NCBI RefSeq assembly: GCF_001905005.1
Contig: NZ_LWKZ01000023.1
Coordinates: 1,054,001-1,118,000 of the forward strand
Origin: Streptomyces sp. CB02923
GTDB lineage: Bacteria; Actinomycetota; Actinomycetes; Streptomycetales; Streptomycetaceae
Length of the DNA stretch: 64,000 bases
Reading direction: 5' to 3'
This document shows, piece after piece, positions 16,674-23,728 of the stretch; within the stretch, counting starts at the first letter, position 1, and each line of letters begins with the position of its first letter. The position numbers and the translations under genes were made by a program. A model generated the notes under the pieces. It was given only the letters and a program-made list of their open reading frames with translations. It did not search any database and was not told the origin of the DNA.

Positions 16674-17081
16674 ATGGCCATCACCCTGATGAACCCCGAC
16701 GGACTGCCGAAGGTCGACGTCTACCGGCAGGTGTCGATCGCCACCGGGGCGAAACTGGTCTTCGTCGCCGGGCAGGTCGCCTGGGACGCCGAAGGCACCA
16801 CGGTCGGCGAAGGCGACCTGGCCGCCCAGGTCGAGCAGTGTTACGTGAACATCGGCACCGTCCTGGCCGGAGCGGGAGGTTCCTTCGACGACGTGGCGAA
16901 ACTGACCGTCCACGTCGTCGACTGGACCCCCGACAAGATGCCCCTGCTCCTGGAGGGGATCACGCGGGCGGCCGCGAAGCTGGGAACCACCCCGCTGGCG
17001 CCGGCCACGCTGCTGGGCGTCGCGGCACTGGACGTACCCGATCACCTCGTCGAGGTCGAAGCCGTAGCGGTGATCGACTGA
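16674..17081 (+). CDS. RidA/YjgF/Rid family protein
   Basis: 135 aa, a standard length for the family. VFVAGQVAWDAEGTTVGEGDLAAQVEQCYVNI, the DDVAKLTVHVVDW region and the C-terminal VEVEAVAVID match the chorismate-mutase-like trimeric Rid fold. The catalytic Arg of enamine deaminases is normally in a P-x-R-x-x motif near residue 105; here LAPATLLGV has Thr, so it may be one of the Rid subfamilies without imine deaminase activity. GAGGAGG lies 8 nt before ATG 16674. It is a single gene downstream of the MocR regulator with its own leader. Confidence 0.85.
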   Translation: MAITLMNPDGLPKVDVYRQVSIATGAKLVFVAGQVAWDAEGTTVGEGDLAAQVEQCYVNIGTVLAGAGGSFDDVAKLTVHVVDWTPDKMPLLLEGITRAAAKLGTTPLAPATLLGVAALDVPDHLVEVEAVAVID

Positions 17082-17240
17082 CGGGACCGGTCCCCGCGGG
17101 CAGACCGATGCCGGTTAAGCGCGCATGCCCGGTACCGGCCGAGCGTGCGTGCCCCGGTGTCGGCTGAGCGTGCGTGCCCCGGCGCGCGCCTCCCGGCGAG
17201 CGCCCCACGCTCACGCCGTCATCCACCGGCGACGCCATTT

Positions 17241-17290
17241 TTGACTTGCCCAGCGGGAAAGTCTGCGCTAACTTTCCTAGTGGGAAAGCT
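17241..17290. promoter_or_regulatory. Promoter and GGAAAGT operator array for the membrane protein/ABC operon
   Basis: A TTGACT -35-like hexamer (17241-17246) is followed by GGAAAGT (17256-17262), its inverse ACTTTCC (17271-17277) and a third copy GGAAAGC (17283-17289). The first two form an inverted repeat spaced by 8 bp; the third makes a second, tighter pair. The operon encodes its own winged-helix regulator (17838-18251), the likely ligand. Confidence 0.6.
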
Positions 17291-17352
17291 GGCGGTCGGG
17301 GAAGTGATCCGCCGGAGATTCGGCACGTCAGAGTCTTGGGGAGGCGATGTGC

Positions 17353-17841
17353 ATGAGCACACCGGTGGACGCCGAGCGCGCATGGGCGGACCTGCAGAGG
17401 ATCCGCGTCCCGCAGGAGCGGGTCTACGACGAACTGGAGCGCTGCACCGCGACGGGACGGCGGGCGTACCTGCCGATCGCGGCCGCCATGTGGGTCTATC
17501 TGGCCGTCAGCGGGCTCGACCTGCCCCGGTGGTGCCTCTGGGTGGAGCTGGCGGCGTATGTGGGGGTGCTGGGCATCATGGGGGTGCGCTCCTCCCGCAA
17601 GTCGCGGGTGCGGCTGCACCGTTCGCGCTATACCTGGCGCGTGACCGCCGTGATCATAGCGGCCGCCGCCCTGGGCGGGGCGAGCGTCGCGGTCACCGCC
17701 CGGCTCGTGGAGTGGGCCCGGCTGCCGTTCGGCAGCCTGGTGCAGGCCACCCTGTGCGCGGGCTTCTTCCTGCTGGTCACCGCACCCGCCAACCGATGGG
17801 CCTTCGCTCCGATGCGCAGCTACGACGGGAGCCGTCGATGA
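17353..17841 (+). CDS. Small integral membrane protein of a regulator-ABC operon
   Basis: 162 aa, four hydrophobic segments (about 38-57, 60-75, 96-112, 125-145) after a charged N-terminus, with a basic loop (RSSRKSRVRLHRSRYTWR). I do not recognise a domain. ATG 17353 is preferred over ATG 17347 because the GGGGAGG site ends 8 nt before it but only 2 nt before the earlier ATG. The stop overlaps the regulator start by 4 bp, which places it in the same transcription unit as the wHTH and ABC genes and suggests a sensory or accessory role for that transporter. Confidence 0.75.
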   Translation: MSTPVDAERAWADLQRIRVPQERVYDELERCTATGRRAYLPIAAAMWVYLAVSGLDLPRWCLWVELAAYVGVLGIMGVRSSRKSRVRLHRSRYTWRVTAVIIAAAALGGASVAVTARLVEWARLPFGSLVQATLCAGFFLLVTAPANRWAFAPMRSYDGSRR

Positions 17842-18251
17842 GCACCCCCACCGGGTTCGACGAACTGATCCACCCGTCCACCCGGCTGTCGGTGGTCGCG
17901 CTGCTGGCCGCCACCGAATGGGCCGACTTCCCGTTCATCCGGGACAGCCTCTCGCTCAGCGACTCGGCGCTCTCCAAACAGCTGCACACACTGGAGGAGG
18001 CTGAGTACCTGGAGATCCAGAAAGAGGGTGGCGGGCGCAAACGCCGTACCAAGGTACGGCTCACCGACCGAGGGCGGACCGCGTTCGAGGGGCATGTGGC
18101 GGCGTTGCGGGCGATCGTCGAGGGAGCGGCCACCGGCCCGGCTCCCGGGGGCACCGCGGCGCCCCCGTCCGATGCGGCGCCGGCCCGCACCGGCTCCGCG
18201 GGCGCCGATCCGGCGAGGTCACAGCCGATGCGTACGGAGGCCCGCCGATGA
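17838..18251 (+). CDS. Winged-helix regulator of the ABC operon
   Basis: 137 aa. Residues 1-90 form a winged helix of the ArsR/MarR-like type often annotated as transcriptional regulator HTH_27: STRLSVVALLAATEWADFPFIRDSLSLSDSALSKQLHTLEEAEYLEIQKEGGGRKRRTKVRLTDRG, with the recognition helix at SDSALSKQLHTLE and a basic wing (GGRKRRTK). A Pro/Ala-rich tail follows, where conservation probably ends. Overlaps of 4 bp at both ends couple it to the membrane protein and the ATPase. The GGAAAGT array upstream of the operon is the likely autoregulatory target. Confidence 0.85.
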   Translation: MSTPTGFDELIHPSTRLSVVALLAATEWADFPFIRDSLSLSDSALSKQLHTLEEAEYLEIQKEGGGRKRRTKVRLTDRGRTAFEGHVAALRAIVEGAATGPAPGGTAAPPSDAAPARTGSAGADPARSQPMRTEARR

Positions 18252-19219
18252 CCCCGCCCGAGCCCGTGGTGCGGGTCCGCGACCTGCGCATGTCCTACGG
18301 CTCCAGCGAAGTGCTGCAAGGCGTCGACCTGGACATCCACCGCGGCGAAATCCTCGCCCTGCTCGGCCCGAACGGCGCCGGGAAGACCACCACCGTCGAG
18401 ATACTCGAAGGCTTCCGCCGGCGTACGTCCGGTGACGTGCACGTCCTCGGTACGGACCCGGTGCGCGGCGACGACGCCTGGCGCGGACGGCTCGGCCTCG
18501 TCCTGCAGTCCTGGCGCGATCACCCCCGATGGCGGGTGGGCGAACTGCTGGGCCACTTCGCCGAGTACTACCCGGACCCGCGCGACCCGGTCGCGCTGCT
18601 CGAACTCGTCGGTCTGGCCGCGCAGGCGGACCAGCAGGTGAGCAGGCTCTCCGGCGGCCAGCGTCGCCGCCTCGACGTCGCCCTCGGCATCGTCGGCCGC
18701 CCCGAGCTGCTCTTCCTCGACGAGCCCACGACAGGCTTCGATCCGGAGGCACGGCACGTCTTCCACGCCCTGGTCGAGAAGCTCGCCCGCGACGAGGGCG
18801 TCACGGTCCTGCTCACCACCCATGACCTCACCGAGGCCGAGCGCCTCGCCGACCGCATCGCCGTGCTGGTCGACGGACGGATACGCGTCAGCGGCACTCC
18901 GTCCGAGCTCGCCCGACAGGCCGCGGCCCGGGCCGAGGTGCGCTGGACGGCCGAGGACGGGACCCCGCGCCGGGAGCGTACCGACGACCCCTCCCGGCTG
19001 GTGTGGGAGCTGCACTGCGACATCGGGGGACCGATAGCCGACCTGGAGGTGCGCCGCCCGACGCTGGAGGACACCTACCTGCACATGGTGAACGCCGAAA
19101 ACCGACACCCGGCGGATGCCAAGAACCGACATTCGGCGGACGCCGAGGGCCGACACCCGGCCGACGCCGAGAACCGACACCCGGCGGATGCCGGGGAGCG
19201 AGAGGACAGTGCCGCATGA
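18248..19219 (+). CDS. ABC transporter ATP-binding protein with repeated C-terminal tail
   Basis: 323 aa. Walker A is GPNGAGKTTT, Q-loop LQSWRDHPRW, signature LSGGQRRRLDVALGI, Walker B LLFLDEPTTGFD and H-loop LTTHDLTEAE. Together with the separate permease downstream this is an ABC-2 type exporter of the DrrA/CcmA class. The normal domain ends at YLHMVNAENR (about 285). After it come four 24-nt repeats (19094-19189), giving ENRHPADA-type octapeptides, which have no place in the family and look like a recent expansion at the 3' end. The ATGA overlap with the permease is kept. Confidence 0.92.
   Translation: MTPPEPVVRVRDLRMSYGSSEVLQGVDLDIHRGEILALLGPNGAGKTTTVEILEGFRRRTSGDVHVLGTDPVRGDDAWRGRLGLVLQSWRDHPRWRVGELLGHFAEYYPDPRDPVALLELVGLAAQADQQVSRLSGGQRRRLDVALGIVGRPELLFLDEPTTGFDPEARHVFHALVEKLARDEGVTVLLTTHDLTEAERLADRIAVLVDGRIRVSGTPSELARQAAARAEVRWTAEDGTPRRERTDDPSRLVWELHCDIGGPIADLEVRRPTLEDTYLHMVNAENRHPADAKNRHSADAEGRHPADAENRHPADAGEREDSAA
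19094..19189 (+). repeat. Four 24-nt tandem repeats at the 3' end of the ATPase gene
   Basis: Units begin at 19094, 19118, 19142 and 19166 and follow the pattern GCCGAgAACCGACACCCGGC plus GGAT. Being a multiple of 3 they preserve the frame, and copies differ by a few substitutions, so they have begun to diverge. Confidence 0.9.
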
Positions 19220-20088
19220 GGGGGACGGGGCCGCAGCGAATCCTGCGGGCGGGGGTCCGGCGCGGGAGCATCGAGCTGCGCCAGCTCCTGCGTACGAAGA
19301 AGGAGCTGAGTGGCCATCTGATGAACATCGTGGTGGCCGTCGTGCTGGCCGTGACCATCAGCAGCCCCGTACGCGGTACGGAACTGCCGATGGGGCACAT
19401 GATGATCGCCGGGTTCTCCGCCTACCTGCTCTTCCAGCTCGGCGTGCTGAACGTCCCGCAGATGCTCGTCACGGAACGCGAAGAGGGCGCACTGCTGCGG
19501 CTGCGGGCCACACCGGGCGGCATACCGGCGTACCTTGTGGCCAAGGCGCTGCTGATCCTCGGCATAGCCGTCGGCACCCTCGTCCTCCTGCTCGCGGCCT
19601 GTGCGGTGCTGGCCGACGGCCCGTTGCCGGCCGGTCCCGCGCAGTGGCTCACCCTGGTCTGGGTCACCGGCCTCGGACTGCTCGCGGTCGTACCGCTCGG
19701 CGCGGCCATAGGCGCCGTACTGCCCAACCCGCGTGAGGCGCTCGCCCTGATCATGCTGCCCTCCATGGCGCTGCTCGTGATCTCCGGGACAATGATCCCG
19801 CTCGCCCGGATGCCTCAGATCGTCCAGCACATAGCCGCGGTCTTCCCGCTCAAATGGATGGCGCAGGGTCTGCGGTCGGCGTTGCTGCCGGACAGCGCGC
19901 TCGCCGCGGAGACGTCGGGGTCGTGGCAACTGCCCACGGTCGCCCTGGTGCTCACCGCCTGGGCCGTCGTCGGCTTCCTTCTCGCCGTACCGCTGCTGCG
20001 CAGGACGACCCGCCGGGAGTCCGGCTCCCGGCTGGCGGGCCGCCAGCGCAAGGCGGCCATGGGCGGCGCGGAGGTACCGGCGCGGTAG
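19216..20088 (+). CDS. ABC-2 type permease
   Basis: 290 aa with six hydrophobic segments: MNIVVAVVLAVTISS, HMMIAGFSAYLLFQLGVL, LLILGIAVGTLVLLLAACAVL, WLTLVWVTGLGLLAVVPLG, LALIMLPSMALLVISGTMI and VALVLTAWAVVGFLLAVPLL. The NPREALALIMLPSM, ISGTMIPLARMP and HIAAVFPLKWMAQGLR stretches are typical of ABC-2 membrane subunits. It pairs with the overlapping ATPase. The exported compound is not known; operons with their own regulator of this layout often serve resistance or cell-envelope stress, which is inference. Confidence 0.9.
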   Translation: MRGTGPQRILRAGVRRGSIELRQLLRTKKELSGHLMNIVVAVVLAVTISSPVRGTELPMGHMMIAGFSAYLLFQLGVLNVPQMLVTEREEGALLRLRATPGGIPAYLVAKALLILGIAVGTLVLLLAACAVLADGPLPAGPAQWLTLVWVTGLGLLAVVPLGAAIGAVLPNPREALALIMLPSMALLVISGTMIPLARMPQIVQHIAAVFPLKWMAQGLRSALLPDSALAAETSGSWQLPTVALVLTAWAVVGFLLAVPLLRRTTRRESGSRLAGRQRKAAMGGAEVPAR

Positions 20089-20115
20089 CGCGGAAACACC
20101 CGAACGGCCTCGCCG

Positions 20116-20135
20116 GCTGGCCGGTACCGGCCAGC
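20116..20135 (+). terminator. 20-bp palindrome after the ABC operon
   Basis: GCTGGCCGGT (20116-20125) and ACCGGCCAGC (20126-20135) are perfect inverted arms 28 bp after the permease stop. The position suits a terminator; there is no T run. Confidence 0.45.
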
Positions 20136-20153
20136 GAGCCGCCGAAGCGACCG

Positions 20154-20209
20154 TCCGCAGCCCGCAGCCCGCAGCCCGCAGCCCGCAGCCCGCAGCCCGC
20201 AGCCCGCAG
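20154..20209. repeat. Heptanucleotide satellite CCCGCAG
   Basis: Seven perfect CCCGCAG copies run from 20161 to 20209, preceded by one imperfect copy (TCCGCAG). It lies in the 298-bp gap between the ABC operon and the DUF385 gene. Since 7 is not a multiple of 3, all frames read the same heptapeptide series, so apparent open frames here are artefacts. Confidence 0.95.
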
Positions 20210-20386
20210 CCCGGTCCGTATGCCTGTTACCAGCCACGACACCCGGCGGGATGATTGCGTACGTCCCCGGTGTTGAGGGAGGGTCAGGTCGGTCCAGATA
20301 GGTCGGCAGGCCGGTGGGCCACGGACGGGACCGTACGACACGACGCCCGTACGGGCGAGCGACGATGCGACGATGGGATGGATGCC

Positions 20387-20836
20387 ATGCCACTTGAGGG
20401 CGAGTACGAGCCGAGCCCGGAGAAGTGGGTACGTGATCAGGTCGAGCTTTACGAGAGCAGCGGCGGGACCAAGGGGACGACGATGCGGGGCCTGCCCGTC
20501 GTCGTCCTGACGACCCGGGGTGCCAAGTCGGGCAAGATCCGCAAGTCCCCGCTGATGCGGGTGGAGCACGAGGGCACCTACGCCGTGGTCGCCTCCGTGG
20601 GCGGCGCTCCCAAGCACCCCGTCTGGTATCACAACGTCGTGGCGGACCCCCGTGTGGAGCTGCAGGACGGCCCCGTACGCGCGGATCTGGTGGCCCGTGA
20701 GGTGACGGGCGAGGAGAAGGGTCTGTGGTGGGGGCGCGCTGTCGAGGCGTATCCCGACTACGCCGACTACCAGCAGAAGACCGACCGCCAGATCCCGGTC
20801 TTCGTCCTGGAGACCCCGGACAAGAGCCACAGCTGA
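20387..20836 (+). CDS. DUF385 (F420-type) nitroreductase family deazaflavin-dependent oxidoreductase
   Basis: 149 aa, the usual size. LTTRGAKSGKIRKSPLMRVEHEGTYAVVASVGGAPKHPVWYHNVVADPRVELQDG is the family signature: the split-beta-barrel phosphate-binding segment (TTRGAKSGKIRK) and the PxHPxWYHN motif contacting coenzyme F420, as in Mycobacterium Ddn. Members reduce quinones and nitroimidazole-like compounds. ATG 20387 fits the family start; an in-frame ATG nine bases upstream is possible and neither has a clear ribosome site. It stands alone and ends in a strong hairpin. Confidence 0.9.
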   Translation: MPLEGEYEPSPEKWVRDQVELYESSGGTKGTTMRGLPVVVLTTRGAKSGKIRKSPLMRVEHEGTYAVVASVGGAPKHPVWYHNVVADPRVELQDGPVRADLVAREVTGEEKGLWWGRAVEAYPDYADYQQKTDRQIPVFVLETPDKSHS

Positions 20837-20853
20837 CGACGGCAGGCGCGGAG

Positions 20854-20887
20854 CGGCCCCCTGCCGGAGGGTTCCGGCAGGGGGCCG
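20854..20887 (+). terminator. Strong hairpin after the DUF385 gene
   Basis: A perfect 15-bp stem (CGGCCCCCTGCCGGA, 20854-20868; inverse at 20873-20887) closes a GGGT loop, 17 bp after the stop and between convergent genes. There is no U tract. The rest of the gap to 21128 shows nothing recognisable. Confidence 0.8.
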
Positions 20888-21128
20888 ACCTGTCTGCGTT
20901 CCGTCGTCCGCCACGGAGTGCTGGGATCGTGGGGGCACACCTGGTGCGTGGCAGCGGCCGTCGTCGAAATGCCCGGTGACGGGCTTTCGAACACGTGCGC
21001 GAAGGGGAGGGTGACGGTCGGTGCCACGGGTCCGTCGGCGACAGCCCGGGCGGTGCCTGCGCGCCCCCACGCCGAGGAACGGACGCGGGGCGCAGCCGTA
21101 GGGGTGCCGACGTGCGGAGGGGGTGGGG

Positions 21129-21395
21129 TCAGTGCCAGACGGCCTTGAAGTAGCGGCCGTAGTCGAACTGGCCGCCCGCCTGGCTGTGCGCGTAGGCCGC
21201 GCCGGTCGCGGTGACACCCGAGGGGCCGCCGACGCTGAAGTGGCGGTAGCCGCCGAGCGTGTTCTGGGACGAGTAGGCGCCGGAGCCGTACGCGCCGCCC
21301 GCGGCGCCGCCGCCCGAGTCGGCGGCAGCGGGCCCGGCGGCCAGGAAACCGGCCGCCGTGACACCGGCGAGGGTGATCGCGACGTTACGAAGCAT
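21129..21395 (-). CDS. Small secreted Gly/Ser/Tyr-rich protein
   Basis: 88 aa. A Sec signal peptide is clear: MLRNVAITLAGVTAAGFLAAG with AAA-D as a likely cleavage site near residue 26. The mature ~62 residues are rich in Gly, Ser, Ala and Tyr, without Cys, and end in FDYGRYFKAVWH. An AGGAGA site precedes ATG 21395. I do not recognise the family. Size and composition are like secreted small proteins of Streptomyces aerial growth, but no chaplin or rodlin motif is present, so no role is assigned. Confidence 0.75.
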   Translation of the reverse strand: MLRNVAITLAGVTAAGFLAAGPAAADSGGGAAGGAYGSGAYSSQNTLGGYRHFSVGGPSGVTATGAAYAHSQAGGQFDYGRYFKAVWH

Positions 21396-21600
21396 GTGAC
21401 TCTCCTGAAGATGAGGTGGGTGGACCTGACGAGATGACCTTGACCCAGCCTTCGCCGGTCCGCACGCCGGAAGGGGCGAACGGGGTGACGGCACCCCGCG
21501 GCCTGCTCCCGCTCCTGACGGAGCACCAGCATCGTGGTGCCTTCCAAGGCGGGCGCGCGCACAGAATCCGCTCATCAGTGCGAACGGTGGCGTCCCAGCC

Positions 21601-21782
21601 TGCGACCAGCGACCAGCGACCAGCGACCAGCGACCAGCGACCAGCGATCTGCGACCAGTGGCCAGCGACCAGCGACCAGCGACCAGCGATCTGCGACCCG
21701 CGGCCTGCGACCAGTGGCCAGCGATCTGCGCCCCGTGCCCCCCGGCCTGCGCCCCGCGCCCTGCGACCCGCGGCCAGCGATC
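21601..21782. repeat. 182-bp heptanucleotide satellite, consensus AGCGACC
   Basis: Twenty-six consecutive 7-nt units can be followed without a phase break, from pure AGCGACC copies at the left to variants (AGCGATC, TGCGACC, AGTGGCC, CGCGGCC) at the right. It fills much of the 476-bp gap between the small secreted gene and the hydroxymethylbilane synthase and ends about 80 bp before that gene. All frames on both strands read as heptapeptide repeats, which explains several false open frames. Confidence 0.95.
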
Positions 21783-21871
21783 ATCGAGCCACAAGGACCG
21801 CGCCCGCCGCCCCCTCGTGTCCAAGTGCCCGACGGGCCGGGGCGCGGCTCCGACGCCCTATGGTGTACGCC

Positions 21872-22807
21872 ATGCCCGCCCCTGAACTGATCCGTATCGT
21901 GTCGCGTTCCTCGCCCATGGCGCTCGCCCAAGTGGACCGCGTACGGGCCGAACTGGCCGCCCTGCACCCCGGAACCCGTACCGAGGTCGTGCCCGTCACG
22001 ACGTCCGGTGACCGCTGGATGGGCGATCTGTCCCGACTCGGCGGAAAGGGCGCCTTCACCAAGGAGGTGGACGCCGCGCTGCTGGCCGGGGAGGCGGACC
22101 TCGCCGTGCACTGCGTCAAGGACATCCCCGCCGACCGCCCACTGCCCGCCGGTACGACGTTCGCGGCCTTCCTCGAACGCGACGACATCCGCGACGCCCT
22201 CATCCACCCCGGCGGGCTCACCCTCGACCGACTGCCCGACGGTACGCGCATCGGCACGTCCTCCGTACGCCGTGTCGCGCAGCTCGCCGCCTCGCATCCG
22301 CACCTCGCCTGCGTACCGATGCGCGGCAACGCCAACCGCCGCCTGGAGAAGCTCCACGCGGGCGACGCCGATGCCCTCCTGCTGGCCGTGTCCGGGCTGG
22401 AGCGCATCGGCCGTGGCGACGTCATCACCGAAATCCTGTCGGCCGAGACGATGTGCCCGCCCATCGGTGCCGGGATCCTGGCCCTCCAGTGCCGCGAGGA
22501 CGACGCCGCCACCATTGACGCGGTCAGTGCGCTGGGCGACCGCGACGCCCTCCGGGAGGCCACCGCCGAACGGATGTTCCTGCACGTCCTCCAGGGGCAC
22601 TGCAACTCGCCGATCGCCGGCTACGCGAAGACCGAGCGCAACGGCGAACTGTCCCTGCGTGCCTGCGTCTTCACCCCGGACGGCAAGACCGTGCTGAACG
22701 CCCACGAGTGGGCCGGACCGCTCGACCCGGCCACCCTGGGCACGTCCGTCGCCGTCGCACTGCTGCGCCAGGGCGCGCGCGACCTCATCGATTCCATCGC
22801 GCACTGA
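21872..22807 (+). CDS. hemC: Hydroxymethylbilane synthase (porphobilinogen deaminase), stand-alone copy
   Basis: 311 aa. All key residues are present: Asp84 in CVKDIP (same number as the E. coli catalytic Asp), SSVRRVAQL and RGNANRRLEKL for cofactor and substrate acid groups, and Cys244 in LQGHCNSPIAGY for the dipyrromethane cofactor. It should polymerise four porphobilinogens to hydroxymethylbilane. Neighbours are not hemA, hemD or hemB, so this may be a second copy beside the usual heme-cluster gene. Start is uncertain: ATG 21872 or ATG 21860; neither has a ribosome site and the TATGGT before it could be a -10 of a near-leaderless promoter. Confidence 0.88.
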   Translation: MPAPELIRIVSRSSPMALAQVDRVRAELAALHPGTRTEVVPVTTSGDRWMGDLSRLGGKGAFTKEVDAALLAGEADLAVHCVKDIPADRPLPAGTTFAAFLERDDIRDALIHPGGLTLDRLPDGTRIGTSSVRRVAQLAASHPHLACVPMRGNANRRLEKLHAGDADALLLAVSGLERIGRGDVITEILSAETMCPPIGAGILALQCREDDAATIDAVSALGDRDALREATAERMFLHVLQGHCNSPIAGYAKTERNGELSLRACVFTPDGKTVLNAHEWAGPLDPATLGTSVAVALLRQGARDLIDSIAH

Positions 22808-22936
22808 CGAACCGATCGACATACCGGGGCGGGCCCGTCCGTAACTCCAATGGGTCTGCTTTTGGCGGATCGGGTCATGTATGAGGTCGGCCGATCCTAC
22901 GGTGCCGTTGTACGCACACGGCAGGGGAGGATCTCC

Positions 22937-23554
22937 ATGACCCAGACCATCGACCTGGAGGAACTGGCCTATGTCGCGGCCGTCATGGAACGGGCGCACC
23001 GGCTGCTCGACGCCGAGGAGAAAAAGCTGTCGCCGCGGACGGCGGACGGGAACGAAGGGGCCGGCAGCCCTCATCAGACACTCCTCGGCGCCGGTGAGCT
23101 GACCCGCGGGGCCGACGACGCGGTGCGGCGGATCGCCCTGGCGATCGGTTACGCCTGTGCCGGTCTGCACAGCCACGCGCTACGGGCGTGGAACCACGCG
23201 CATGCCGCCCCGCGCAGTGTTCCGGGCGGCACCGACCGCATGGCCAGGCCGCTCAGCTCCGGCACCATCGAGGCGCTGAAGCTCGTACGGCAGGTGTCGG
23301 AGTTCTTCGGGGAGGGGCTGCGGGAGCACATCGACCGGTCGCTCGCGGCGCCCGAGGCGACCTGGCCGCCCGCGGACTGGAAGCAGTACGACGAGGAACG
23401 CATGAAATCCGCGGCCTCCGTCGCCTCCGGACGGCTCGCCGCCTCTCGCCCCGCGCCGCCCCTTCCGCCCCCGGTCCCGGCCCGCTCCCCGGCCCCTGTT
23501 CCTTCCGCCGCCTCCGGTGCCCCCGCCGCCTCCGGCTCGGCCGCCGACCAATGA
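22937..23554 (+). CDS. Hypothetical protein with alpha-helical core and Pro/Ala-rich tail
   Basis: 205 aa. ATG 22937 has AGGGGAGGA 5 nt upstream. Residues 1-155 look helical and soluble (DLEELAYVAAVMERAHRLLDAEEKKL, GTIEALKLVRQVSEFFGEGLREHIDR), with no transmembrane segment or signal peptide. Residues 165-205 are almost only Pro, Ala, Ser and Arg, with PxPPPVPxRSPAP repeats. I do not recognise a family. It sits alone between hemC and the convergent acyl-CoA dehydrogenase; AT-richer DNA at 22840-22915 probably holds its promoter. Confidence 0.65.
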   Translation: MTQTIDLEELAYVAAVMERAHRLLDAEEKKLSPRTADGNEGAGSPHQTLLGAGELTRGADDAVRRIALAIGYACAGLHSHALRAWNHAHAAPRSVPGGTDRMARPLSSGTIEALKLVRQVSEFFGEGLREHIDRSLAAPEATWPPADWKQYDEERMKSAASVASGRLAASRPAPPLPPPVPARSPAPVPSAASGAPAASGSAADQ

Positions 23555-23728
23555 CGGCGGCCGGGAGACGCCACCGCGCGCCACGTCACCGCTCACGACA
23601 GCACCGCACACGACAGCACCGCGCGCGACAGCACCGTTCCGGCGGCCCGTACCCGTACGGACCGCCGGAGCAGGTGGCTGCCGGCCGCGGTCGCTCCCGC
23701 CGTGCGGGAGTGGTGCGCGGCCCGGCGC

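Noticed and set aside
21416..21860. Heptapeptide-repeat protein upstream of hemC (PATSDQR series)
   Set aside because: It is the reading of a 7-nt satellite, open in all frames on both strands; the hemC frame is only continuous with it by chance.
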